From an uncultured Ruaniaceae bacterium (GTDB lineage: Bacteria; Actinomycetota; Actinomycetes; Actinomycetales; Beutenbergiaceae): a DNA stretch of 6,236 nt. Each line of letters starts with the position of its first letter. Within the stretch, counting starts at the first letter, position 1. The notes under the pieces are model-generated. The model did no database searches. It had not been told where the DNA came from and saw only the letters and a program-made list of their open reading frames with translations. The translations under genes and the position numbers were made by a program. The DNA lies in NCBI GenBank assembly GCA_947251855.1, contig CAMXUZ010000055.1:1-6236 (forward strand), given 5' to 3'. This document shows positions 1 through 5,367 of the stretch, one piece after another.

Positions 1-101
1 ACAAACGGCCACGAAAAGTCCTCGGATTCCGAACCCCCGCCGAGGTCTTCGCTGAACAGTTACAATCAATCCGAAACACCAGCGTTGCAACCACCGATTG
101 A
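1..101 (+). CDS. IS30-family transposase, C-terminal end (5' part outside window)
   Basis: The third forward frame is open from the window edge to a TGA at 99-101 and gives 32 residues. These include RPRKVLGFRTPAEVFAEQL, which is the characteristic end of IS30-family DDE transposases (an R-P-R-K-x-L-G-[FWY]-x-T-P-x-E-x-F block). In the family this segment follows the catalytic DDE core, which acts on the element's own terminal repeats; the core lies outside the window. The stop codon falls inside the probable right inverted repeat, so the gene appears to run to the very end of the element. Whether the element is complete cannot be judged here. The family call rests on the recognised motif alone, but no other frame at this edge gives a credible protein. 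Confidence 0.8.
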   Translation, partial: KRPRKVLGFRTPAEVFAEQLQSIRNTSVATTD

Positions 102-108
102 ATCCGCC
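82..108 (+). repeat. Probable right inverted repeat of the IS30-family element
   Basis: The end of the transposase gene contains GTTGC, then ACC, then ATTGAATC. From memory, the E. coli IS30 right end has the same GTTGC...ACC..ATTGAATC layout, with the same spacing. If this is right, the element ends near base 108 and chromosomal DNA of the hup locus begins there. The left repeat is outside the window, so the match could not be tested against its partner. Confidence 0.5.
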
Positions 109-196
109 CTGTCTCCGCGGCTAACGTTCCTAAACCCTCGAGCTGCAGCATGAACCAACCTTGCTCTGGGGGGACGCCGATCGCGACAACCCCACA
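109..196. other. Short spacer between IS end and hup terminator
   Basis: No gene is supported here. The ATG at 150 opens a frame antisense to hup, which is a shadow of the real gene. The stretch holds only the junction of the IS element with the downstream side of hup. Confidence 0.5.
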
Positions 197-228
197 AAAA
201 GCGGCGGCCCAACCGGACCGCCGCTTTT
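197..228 (-). terminator. Intrinsic terminator of hup
   Basis: A perfect 11-bp inverted repeat (AAAAGCGGCGG at 197-207 and CCGCCGCTTTT at 218-228) encloses a 10-base loop. Read on the minus strand, the hairpin follows the hup stop codon by about 23 bases and ends in a run of T, which is the classical Rho-independent layout. The A-rich left arm would make it partly functional in the other direction as well, where it could shield hup from transcription leaving the IS element. Confidence 0.85.
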
Positions 229-251
229 GCAAAAAGCTTGCCAGAGTGGAG

Positions 252-533
252 TTACTTGGCCACAGCCTTCTTCAGGGTGGAGCCGGCGGAGATCTTCACG
301 CCGTAGCCGGCGGGGATCTGGATTTCTTCGCCGGTGCGGGGGTTGCGGCCGGTGCGAGCCTTGCGCTCGACACGCTCGACGCTCAGGAGGCCGGTGATCT
401 TCACGGCTTCGCCCTTGCCGAGCGAATCCACGAGTACATCCTGAAGTGCGGAGACGGCGGCGTCAGCCTGCACCTTGGTCAGACCAGCCTTGTCGGCAAT
501 TGCAGCTACGAGTTCAGTGCGGTTAACGGACAC
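252..533 (-). CDS. hup: DNA-binding protein HU
   Basis: This encodes the histone-like nucleoid protein HU, a dimeric DNA-bending protein that compacts the chromosome. The 93-residue product starts MSVNRTELVAAIADKAGLTK and contains the family signature around residues 46-67, with the R-N-P tip (63-65) whose proline intercalates into DNA in known HU structures. It ends in the usual basic STLKKAVAK. Length and sequence fit the short actinobacterial form; the lysine-rich C-terminal tail of mycobacterial HupB is absent. I chose the GTG at 533 because AGAGGG lies nine bases upstream and because family members begin at M-[SN]-x-x-E. An in-frame ATG at 560 would add nine non-conserved residues, and another at 551 would add six. 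The gene is single, with its own terminator downstream and a promoter candidate upstream. Confidence 0.95.
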   Translation of the reverse strand: MSVNRTELVAAIADKAGLTKVQADAAVSALQDVLVDSLGKGEAVKITGLLSVERVERKARTGRNPRTGEEIQIPAGYGVKISAGSTLKKAVAK

Positions 534-542
534 TTTGCGTTT

Positions 543-548
543 CCCTCT
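543..548 (-). promoter_or_regulatory. Ribosome-binding site of hup
   Basis: On the minus strand AGAGGG sits nine bases before the GTG at 533. It overlaps the upstream in-frame ATG (551-549), so it supports the GTG rather than either longer start. Confidence 0.7.
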
Positions 549-587
549 CATTGATTTCAACGGCCTCCCAATTGAGAAGCATCGAAG

Positions 588-623
588 CTAGACATTACGG
601 CCCAAACCCTAGTGTTTGTCTAG
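588..623. repeat. 7-bp inverted repeat in the hup/patatin spacer
   Basis: CTAGACA (588-594) and TGTCTAG (617-623) are perfect inverted arms separated by 22 bases. On the plus strand, pairing could extend outward by A-U pairs and a G-U wobble and is followed by TTTTT, which loosely resembles a terminator with a long loop. On the minus strand the arms coincide with the proposed hup promoter boxes, so it could equally be an operator. The arms are clear; their role is inferred. Confidence 0.4.
592..622 (-). promoter_or_regulatory. Candidate hup promoter
   Basis: On the minus strand TAGACA (622-617) resembles a -35 box and TAATGT (597-592) fits a TAnnnT -10 box. The spacer is 19 bases, rather longer than the usual 17. 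Transcription would start near 585 and leave a leader of roughly 50 bases before the GTG. Both boxes lie in or beside an inverted repeat (CTAGACA at 588-594, TGTCTAG at 617-623). Confidence 0.4.
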
Positions 624-795
624 TTTTTGGGTGTGTTTCGAGGAAAATCCCACAAAATTCTTCAGATTATGGTCATTATCGCCCCACCAGTCACGAAAAC
701 GCGGTTTTGCCGCTCACCGATGATGATTGCCGACGGCGCCCCTCCCGCCGCGTTTCCAGCTCCCCCAACCCGGGGTCGCCTCGGCCAGATCCGCC
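624..795. other. Upstream part of the hup/patatin divergent spacer
   Basis: I find no supportable gene here. A frame open from an ATG at 551 runs into the patatin-like gene, but its first 86 codons show no domain. The first half is AT-richer than the flanking genes, as expected for promoter DNA between divergent genes. Confidence 0.4.
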
Positions 796-801
796 TATTG
801 T
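796..801 (+). promoter_or_regulatory. Candidate -10 box, leaderless start of the patatin-like gene
   Basis: TATTGT lies seven bases before the ATG at 809, so transcription would begin at or next to the start codon. GGAGG at 802-806 is only two bases from the ATG, too close for normal Shine-Dalgarno pairing. No good -35 box is visible. Confidence 0.35.
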
Positions 802-808
802 GGAGGTC

Positions 809-1681
809 ATGTCTCATCACTTCTCCGCCCCGTCGCGGTGCCTCGTCATCGGCGGCGGCGGGGTCGCCGGCATCGCTTGGGCCACCGGTCTGTTATTCGG
901 GCTCGAGCAACGCGGCTTCCACCTGCGCCAAGCCGACCGGCTCGTCGGCACCTCCGCCGGCTCGGTCGTCGCCGCCCAACTCACCTCCGCTACGCCGCTG
1001 GAGGAACTGCACCACCGGCAGGTGCACGGAACCGTGCCCGAGCTAGCCGGCGGGCTCGGCGCGATGGGGATGCTGCGCCTGAGCCGGGCCTTCCTAGTTC
1101 GCCGCGACGTCGATGCCGCCCGCCGCTCCATCGGCACCTTCGCCCTCACCAAGGGCGCAGAGCGCGCCCAGGCGCGCCGGGAGGTGATTCGCGCGCGGCT
1201 CGGGGGCGCGCAGTGGAACCCCGAACGCGACCTGCGCATCACCGCGATCAACATCGAAACCGGCGAGCGGGAGGTATTCCAGGCGGGCGGCCCCGCAACG
1301 CTGGAGGAGGCCGTCGCCGCGAGTTGCGCCGTGCCCGGCGTGTGGCACCCGGTGGAGATCGACGGTGAGCAGTACATGGACGGCGGGTTCCCCTCTCCCG
1401 CCAACATCGACCTCGCCCACGGCAGCGCTCAGACGGTCATCGTCGCCCCGCTCGACCGGGGGCTTCGCAAGTCCCGTTCCCCGGAGAACGAACTGGAGGC
1501 CCTGCGCGAGGCGAACCCCGGGATGGCGGCCCTGCTCATCACGCCCGATAAGAAGGCGCAGACCGCGATGGGCAGCAACCCCCTCGACCCGCGGGCCCGC
1601 GAACGCGCGGCCGAAGCCGGGCTCGCCCAGGCGCAGCGGGAGCAATCGCGCCTCACTCACATCTGGCCGCAACGGCGATAG
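809..1681 (+). CDS. Patatin-like phospholipase family protein
   Basis: This is a predicted serine acyl hydrolase of the patatin/RssA type, which uses a Ser-Asp dyad on lipid acyl esters; the substrate is unknown. Residues in the 290-aa product: a glycine-rich oxyanion-hole loop GGGGVAG (15-21), the nucleophile elbow G-T-S-A-G-S with Ser49 (47-52), and the catalytic Asp191 in D-G-G (191-193). The middle region includes an NIETGEREVF segment common in this family. There is no signal peptide or clear membrane segment, so it is probably cytosolic or peripheral. I chose the ATG at 809 because homology begins within ten residues of it and a -10-like box precedes it; the same frame is open back to an ATG at 551. 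The usual K/R of the oxyanion loop is Ala here, which I believe is common in one actinobacterial subgroup. It converges on the flavin-protein gene 40 bases downstream. Confidence 0.88.
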   Translation: MSHHFSAPSRCLVIGGGGVAGIAWATGLLFGLEQRGFHLRQADRLVGTSAGSVVAAQLTSATPLEELHHRQVHGTVPELAGGLGAMGMLRLSRAFLVRRDVDAARRSIGTFALTKGAERAQARREVIRARLGGAQWNPERDLRITAINIETGEREVFQAGGPATLEEAVAASCAVPGVWHPVEIDGEQYMDGGFPSPANIDLAHGSAQTVIVAPLDRGLRKSRSPENELEALREANPGMAALLITPDKKAQTAMGSNPLDPRARERAAEAGLAQAQREQSRLTHIWPQRR

Positions 1682-1721
1682 CCACCGCGGTTGGAGAGTT
1701 CGCTCCCCCGCCCCCGAGCGT

Positions 1722-2174
1722 TCAGCCGGGGACCTCGGAAACGGGATTCGCGGGTGGAGGTCCGAGCCGGAACCTGCGTCCGCTCATCCGCGAGATATCG
1801 ATCGCGACGATGGAAGACTTGTAGGTCGCCACCCAGGCGCGCAAGCCGAGGCGTGCTGCTAAGTCCGCCTCTTCCGTCGTGTTCACTATCCGTCCGTTTC
1901 CATACGCGATGGCGCTCGTCGCAAATTCTTCGCCGACCTCGTCAGCTTCGAAGGCCAAGGTCCGCCCCACTGCAGCAGCGAAGAGCTTATTTCCCTGAGC
2001 CGTGTTGATGTAGATCGTGTCCCCGTGCTCTCCTTCGGTGGAGAGCACAAAGTTCACTGGCACGATCTCCGGCTCGTCGATGAGCACCATCGCCAGACGT
2101 CCAAATCGTTGTGAGGCCAAAAAATCGCGAGCCTCGTCGTCGCTGAGTTCGATAACCGGGTCTTCCGCGTTCAT
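1722..2174 (-). CDS. Pyridoxamine 5'-phosphate oxidase-like flavin-binding protein
   Basis: The 150-aa product matches small proteins with the split-barrel flavin fold of pyridoxamine 5'-phosphate oxidase (Pyridox_ox_2-like). Visible family segments are FGRLAMVLIDEPEIVPVNF (24-42), GNKLFAAAVGRTLAFEAD (61-78), and the C-terminal I-x-x-I-S-R-M-S-G-R-R-F (125-135). Such proteins bind FMN, F420 or heme and are generally not vitamin B6 enzymes; the cofactor and substrate cannot be read from sequence. The typical G-W-S-V stretch is replaced around residues 83-95. The ATG at 2174 was chosen because GAGGG lies five bases upstream, homology starts just after, and it begins one base past the DUF302 stop. 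An in-frame extension to 2285 overlaps DUF302 and lacks domain content. Translation is probably coupled to DUF302. Confidence 0.85.
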   Translation of the reverse strand: MNAEDPVIELSDDEARDFLASQRFGRLAMVLIDEPEIVPVNFVLSTEGEHGDTIYINTAQGNKLFAAAVGRTLAFEADEVGEEFATSAIAYGNGRIVNTTEEADLAARLGLRAWVATYKSSIVAIDISRMSGRRFRLGPPPANPVSEVPG

Positions 2175-2175
2175 G

Positions 2176-2601
2176 TCATCCCTCGCTATCAAGGTGAGAG
2201 CTACTTCCGGCACCATCGAGTGCGGCGAGCATCCGCTCCAGGCGTTCTTTCGCGTCGCGAGTAACCGGGGCGAGCTGCGGGGCATCGGTGAACGAGGTCA
2301 TGGATTCTGGGTCGAAGATCTCCACCCGGGTGCTTTCTCCCTCGTCGGCGATCACGACGTTACAGAGAAGCATCGCCGCGATCCGAGGGTCCGCCTGGAT
2401 CGCCTGTTCCGCTAGTTGGGGGCGGCACGCGCCGAGAATCACCTGCGCAGGGATCTCAACGTCGAGTTTCGATTTCAACGTCGCGGCCAGGTCGATCTCG
2501 GTGAGAACACCAAACCCGATACCGGCTAGCCCCTCGCGGACCCTGCTGAGCACGGCGTCGTACGGTTCGGCGAAGGTACGAGAAAGGGTGAAAGTCGCCA
2601 T
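2176..2601 (-). CDS. DUF302 domain-containing protein
   Basis: The 141-aa product is a single DUF302 domain of unknown biochemical function. Family features seen: an N-terminal strand and helix with GFGVLTEIDLAATLKSKLD (29-47), the I-L-G-A-C-R-P motif (55-61) with Cys59, the A-x-x-A-I-x-x-D-P-R-I block (64-74), L-L-C-N-V-V with Cys80 (78-83), and an E-I-F-D-P-x-x-M segment (94-101). The ATG at 2601 has GAAAGG seven bases upstream, and homology begins at residue 3. Longer in-frame starts to 2748 add non-conserved sequence. Its last codons carry the ribosome-binding site of the flavin protein, whose ATG is one base beyond the TGA, so the two are almost certainly made together. No signal peptide or membrane segment is seen. 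Confidence 0.88.
   Translation of the reverse strand: MATFTLSRTFAEPYDAVLSRVREGLAGIGFGVLTEIDLAATLKSKLDVEIPAQVILGACRPQLAEQAIQADPRIAAMLLCNVVIADEGESTRVEIFDPESMTSFTDAPQLAPVTRDAKERLERMLAALDGAGSSSHLDSEG
2180..2184 (-). promoter_or_regulatory. Ribosome-binding site inside the end of the DUF302 gene
   Basis: GAGGG on the minus strand spans the last DUF302 codons and lies five bases before the ATG at 2174. It fixes that start and supports translational coupling of the two genes. Confidence 0.65.
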
Positions 2602-2650
2602 TGGTGAACCTTTCGTCAGTCGTAGTGGGGTAACGGCGGAACCCTCACGG

Positions 2651-2899
2651 TTATTCCCCGGCAATTTCCACGCGGAGCTCCCTGGCAACGCCAGCAAGGC
2701 GCAGTTCAATAACCTCATCGAAGGGCGGGGCTTCACCAACTTGGTCAAAGCGACTCATCCGCGCGAGATTCCGAGATGGCACACTGTTCAACACAATCGC
2801 TTGGTCCTCAAGATCGCCCGCATCACGACCAAACAGCAAGGGCAGGATACCGCGGGTCACGCCAGCGCTACTCGCTGGCAGCCAAGAGCGCTCGGTCAA
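2651..2899 (-). CDS. Uncharacterised small ORF coupled to the GNAT gene (82 codons)
   Basis: I do not recognise this protein. It would start at a TTG (2899-2897) that overlaps the GNAT stop as TTGA, with GAGGG six bases upstream (2910-2906) inside the last GNAT codons. This is the layout of a translationally coupled downstream gene and the main reason to list it. The 82-residue product has no signal peptide or long hydrophobic segment; its second half is acidic and ends LRLAGVARELRVEIAGE. An internal ATG at 2758 would give 35 residues but lacks a ribosome-binding site. It is followed after 49 bases by DUF302 in the same direction. It could instead be a decayed gene fragment or a chance open frame, since long chance frames are common in GC-rich DNA. 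Confidence 0.4.
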   Translation of the reverse strand: MTERSWLPASSAGVTRGILPLLFGRDAGDLEDQAIVLNSVPSRNLARMSRFDQVGEAPPFDEVIELRLAGVARELRVEIAGE

Positions 2900-3366
2900 T
2901 TCGCGCCCTCAACGTCGAAGCGATGCGGAATCGTGTCCCCGCATTCCCGGTACGGCTTGAAGCCCATCGCCGAGTAGTAGGCCAAGGCAGGCGAGTTGTC
3001 GGCGCCGATGCTCGCGTCGATGTGCCGCAACCCAGCGGTCTTTGCTGCGGCCAACGAGACGGCGAAGAGGCGGCGCCCGATTCCACTTCGACCAGCGTCG
3101 GGGCGGATGTGCGTCCCGATGATCCCCCACCCCTCGGGCACGTCGTACGGGTTCCCGGGCCATGCCCGTTTGAGCGACTGGAAACCAACCACCCGGCCAT
3201 CACGCTCCGCGACGGTACACGCGACCCCGTGCTCCATGTCGAGGTAACGTTCGCGAACCAGTGCGGCGTCGACCGGGCTCGCTCGTAGGCCTGCACGATA
3301 GATCGCGTTCTGCACTTCCGCCATCTCGTCGGCGTCGCTAGGCCGCGCGGGCCGGATCTCGGTCAT
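2896..3366 (-). CDS. GNAT-family N-acetyltransferase
   Basis: The 156-aa product has the Gcn5-related acetyltransferase fold, transferring an acetyl group from acetyl-CoA to an amine; the acceptor is unknown. Seen in order: an N-terminal strand MTEIRPARPSDADEMAEVQN (1-20), the V-G-F-Q-S strand (60-64), the acetyl-CoA pyrophosphate loop after strand 4 (H-I-R-P-D-A-G-R-S-G-I-G-R-R-L, 86-100; the usual Q/R at the first loop position is Gly92), and the late motif NSPALAYYSAMGFKPY (124-139), whose Tyr130/131 are near the usual general-acid position. The ATG at 3366 has GGAG two bases upstream, closer than ideal. The in-frame extension to 3528 runs antisense into the next gene's start and is not credible. 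It is probably the first gene of the minus-strand cluster. Confidence 0.88.
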   Translation of the reverse strand: MTEIRPARPSDADEMAEVQNAIYRAGLRASPVDAALVRERYLDMEHGVACTVAERDGRVVGFQSLKRAWPGNPYDVPEGWGIIGTHIRPDAGRSGIGRRLFAVSLAAAKTAGLRHIDASIGADNSPALAYYSAMGFKPYRECGDTIPHRFDVEGAN

Positions 3367-3521
3367 GTCTCCATCTTGCCGCACGCCTGGAAACAACTCG
3401 ATCCGGTCAGGCGAATCATCGCCAACGGAACCTGGGGGACTGATGGGACGTGAGGAACCAGTCAACCGCTCGAACCGCTTCCTAGACCCGGGCCAACAAC
3501 ATATCCGGTAACGTCTACACC
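3367..3521. promoter_or_regulatory. Divergent promoter region between GNAT and acyl-CoA dehydrogenase-like genes
   Basis: This 155-bp spacer must carry promoters in both directions. For the plus-strand gene TAACGT (3509-3514) lies seven bases before the ATG with no Shine-Dalgarno sequence, so its mRNA is probably leaderless; TAGACC (3483-3488) is a possible but distant -35 box. A direct repeat AACCGCT occurs at 3464-3470 and 3473-3479. No convincing GNAT promoter could be singled out. Confidence 0.4.
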
Positions 3522-4658
3522 ATGGCACTCACCGAAGATCTCCTCACCCGGATCCGCGAACGCGCCGACCGGTATGACCGCAACAACGAGCACTTCGCCG
3601 ATGACCTCGACGAGCTCAAAGCCACCGACTACTTCACCCTGCTCGTCCCGAAAGAGAACGGGGGCGGGGGCCTCACCCTCCCCGAGATGGTCGAGGTGCA
3701 GATGCAGCTCGCGGGTGCCTCCGGCGCAACCGCGCTCTCGGTGAACATGCACCACATCTGGATGGGGGTCGCCCGGCAGGTCAACCGCGCCCGCCCCGGC
3801 AGCCTCGACTGGATCTTCGAGGACGCCCTCGCCGGGGAGATCTACGGCTTCGGCATCTCCGAACCGGGTAACGACCTCGTGCTCTTCGGCTCCAACTCCG
3901 AGGCCCGCCCCGACGGCGAGGGCGGCTACACCTTCCACGGCGTGAAGATCTTCACCTCCAACGGTCCGGGCTGGACCCGCCTGGGCACCTTCGGGCTCGA
4001 CGACACCGACCCGAGCGACCCCCGCAGCGTCTACGCGGTCCTCACCCGCGACGGCGGCGGCTTCGAGATCAAGAACGATTGGGACACCCTCGGCATGCGC
4101 GCCTCCCAGTCGAACACGACGATTCTCGACGGCGCCCCCGCACCCGCCGAGCGTATTCTTGCCCGGCTTACGCCCGGGCCCAATCCTGACCCGCTCATCT
4201 TCGGGATCTTCGCGAACTTCGAGGTGCTCGTTTCCGCTGTGTATCTCGGGATCGCCCGCCGCGCGCTCGATCTCGCGATCGAAGCCGTTCGCCGCCGCAC
4301 GTCCAAGGCTGCCGAGGGGCGGGCCTATGCGGAGAACCCCGATGTGCGCCGGAAGGTCGCGGCGGCGGCGATGGAGCTCGACAACGCGGTGCTCCACCTC
4401 AAGTCGATCGCCCGCGACGTCGAAGAAGGCGCCGACCACGGCACCCTCTGGTTCCCCCGGCTCTCGGCGGTGAAGATTCACGCCACGGAGGCCGCGAAGT
4501 CGGTCGTGGATCAGGCGGTGCGGCTTGCCGGTGGGTCTTCGTACTTCTCTAAGAACGAGCTCTCCCGGCTGTACCGGGACGTCGCTGCGGGGATCTTCCA
4601 CCCCACCTCGGACCTGTCCGCGCACAGCGCGTGGGCCGATGCGCTTCTCTCGGAGTAG
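3522..4658 (+). CDS. Acyl-CoA dehydrogenase-like flavoprotein
   Basis: The 378-aa product has the acyl-CoA dehydrogenase fold, FAD-binding and normally a tetramer. The helical N-terminal domain includes [20 protein letters not shown] (39-58). The middle beta domain has a divergent form of the first family signature, [10 protein letters not shown] (109-118), and [10 protein letters not shown] (188-197). The C-terminal helices contain the second signature region [20 protein letters not shown] (332-351), then R-D (352-353). The classical Y-E-G-T glutamate of medium-chain enzymes is absent; instead the chain reads AGIFHPTSD (356-364), as in DszC-like flavin monooxygenases. Glu234 aligns by eye with the alternative catalytic glutamate of isovaleryl- and long-chain enzymes. 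The reaction could therefore be dehydrogenation or oxygenation. The start is fixed by the family N-terminus. It stands alone, and a relic of a second copy lies at 6033-6146. Confidence 0.88.
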   Translation: MALTEDLLTRIRERADRYDRNNEHFADDLDELKATDYFTLLVPKENGGGGLTLPEMVEVQMQLAGASGATALSVNMHHIWMGVARQVNRARPGSLDWIFEDALAGEIYGFGISEPGNDLVLFGSNSEARPDGEGGYTFHGVKIFTSNGPGWTRLGTFGLDDTDPSDPRSVYAVLTRDGGGFEIKNDWDTLGMRASQSNTTILDGAPAPAERILARLTPGPNPDPLIFGIFANFEVLVSAVYLGIARRALDLAIEAVRRRTSKAAEGRAYAENPDVRRKVAAAAMELDNAVLHLKSIARDVEEGADHGTLWFPRLSAVKIHATEAAKSVVDQAVRLAGGSSYFSKNELSRLYRDVAAGIFHPTSDLSAHSAWADALLSE

Positions 4659-4710
4659 GCGCCACGTCGCTTCCCGGGCCCGCTCACAACGGTCACCCCC
4701 TCCCACAACT

Positions 4711-4728
4711 GCAAGCAGCTTGCTAGCA
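4711..4728. promoter_or_regulatory. Palindromic operator and -10 box of the toxin-antitoxin operon
   Basis: GCAAGC-A-GCTTGC (4711-4723) is a perfect inverted repeat and overlaps the 8-bp palindrome TGCTAGCA (4721-4728). TTGC (4720-4723) also pairs with GCAA (4733-4736). TAGCAT (4724-4729) fits a -10 box eight bases before the ATG at 4738, and no Shine-Dalgarno sequence is present, suggesting a leaderless mRNA. Ribbon-helix-helix antitoxins of this kind typically bind such repeats to repress their own promoter. The repeats are seen; binding is inferred. Confidence 0.55.
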
Positions 4729-4737
4729 TTATGCAAC

Positions 4738-4956
4738 ATGAAGACCTTGTATTTGCGCAACGTTCCGGAATCTGTGATGGACCGGCTGAAACGGCTCGCC
4801 GAAGTCGAGGGCACATCCGTGAATGCGGTCGCGGTACGGGAACTCACGCTGCTCTCGCGCCGAATCGACAACCCCAACCTGCTCGCTGCTCTCCCAGACC
4901 ATCAAGTCGATCCGTCGACGATTGTTGAAGATCTCGACAGCGAGCGCGGGATATAG
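4738..4956 (+). CDS. vapB: VapB/FitA-type antitoxin
   Basis: The 72-aa product has a ribbon-helix-helix DNA-binding N-terminus: strand K-T-L-Y-L-R-N-V-P (2-10), then helices [11 protein letters not shown] (12-22) and [11 protein letters not shown] (26-36). An acidic tail, [15 protein letters not shown] (58-72), would wrap the toxin. As in FitA/VapB proteins it should neutralise the PIN-domain toxin encoded six bases downstream and repress the operon through the palindromes that overlap its promoter. The ATG at 4738 is chosen because the ribbon strand must follow directly; an ATG at 4731 is in another frame. The vapB symbol denotes the class, not a specific orthologue. Confidence 0.85.
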   Translation: MKTLYLRNVPESVMDRLKRLAEVEGTSVNAVAVRELTLLSRRIDNPNLLAALPDHQVDPSTIVEDLDSERGI

Positions 4957-4962
4957 CGGCTC

Positions 4963-5346
4963 ATGTTCGTCGTTGACGCATCTGCCGCAGTTTCAGGTCT
5001 GCTCAACGATGGCCCGGCCCGCGAAGTCCTCAGAAGACACGCCATACACGTTCCGCACCTCATCGACTCAGAGGTCGCTAGCGCGATTAGACGCCGAACG
5101 TTGGATGGCAGCATCAGCAGCGACGCGGGCTGGCAAACACTGAATGTATGGCAGAACCTCGCGATCGTTCGCTACCCTCTCCATGGCCTCCTTGAGCGAA
5201 TCTGGGATTTACGGGATAACTTCTCTGCCTATGACGCCGGCTACGTCGCACTCGCGGAGGCCCTCGATTACCCGCTAATAACCGCTGACTCACGCCTTGC
5301 CGGCGCTCCCGATACAGGCATCGCGGTCACCGTGGTACCTCGTTAG
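4963..5346 (+). CDS. vapC: VapC-type PIN-domain toxin (ribonuclease)
   Basis: The 127-aa product is a PIN-domain protein, a Mg2+-dependent RNase acting as the toxin of a type II pair; members usually cut tRNA or rRNA. All four acidic residues expected of an active site are visible: Asp5 in M-F-V-V-D-A-S, Glu37 in I-D-S-E-V-A-S-A, Asp91 in S-A-Y-D-A-G-Y-V-A-L-A, and Asp109 in L-I-T-A-D-S-R-L. Length is normal, so it should be active. It starts six bases after the antitoxin stop with only a weak ribosome-binding site, which suggests coupling to the antitoxin. GC is about 55-60 % in the lines I counted, against about 68 % in the upstream dehydrogenase gene, and codons such as AGA, CTA and ATA occur, both consistent with horizontal transfer. 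It converges on the RibD-like gene 21 bases away. Confidence 0.9.
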   Translation: MFVVDASAAVSGLLNDGPAREVLRRHAIHVPHLIDSEVASAIRRRTLDGSISSDAGWQTLNVWQNLAIVRYPLHGLLERIWDLRDNFSAYDAGYVALAEALDYPLITADSRLAGAPDTGIAVTVVPR

Positions 5347-5367
5347 GGCAACGCCGAAGCCTTCCCC

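Noticed and set aside
1..153. A 50-codon frame open from the window edge in the first forward frame
   Set aside because: The product is Ser/Pro-rich with no motif, while the third frame gives a recognisable IS30 transposase end.
551..808. Upstream extension of the patatin-like gene to the ATG at 551
   Set aside because: The added 86 residues show no domain, overlap the hup promoter region, and family homology begins right after the ATG at 809.
1701..1720. CGCTC/GAGCG hairpin between the convergent patatin-like and flavin-protein genes
   Set aside because: The stem is only five pairs with a ten-base loop and no T run on either side, so it is not a convincing terminator.
2175..2285. Longer start for the flavin protein
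   Set aside because: It would overlap the DUF302 coding sequence by about 110 bases; the ATG at 2174 has a good ribosome-binding site and fits the family length.
3464..3479. Direct repeat AACCGCT-CG-AACCGCT
   Set aside because: Only two copies of seven bases in GC-rich DNA; noted in the spacer entry but too weak to call an operator.
3367..3528. Longer start for the GNAT protein
   Set aside because: The extension would overlap the start of the divergent dehydrogenase gene and contains nothing GNAT-like.
3462..4877. A 471-codon open frame on the minus strand
   Set aside because: It is antisense to the dehydrogenase gene and the antitoxin, has repetitive Gly/Glu/Val/Arg composition typical of GC-rich antisense frames, and shows no domain.
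4731..4928. Frame starting at the ATG at 4731
   Set aside because: It is a shifted shadow of the antitoxin gene with no ribbon-helix-helix motif.
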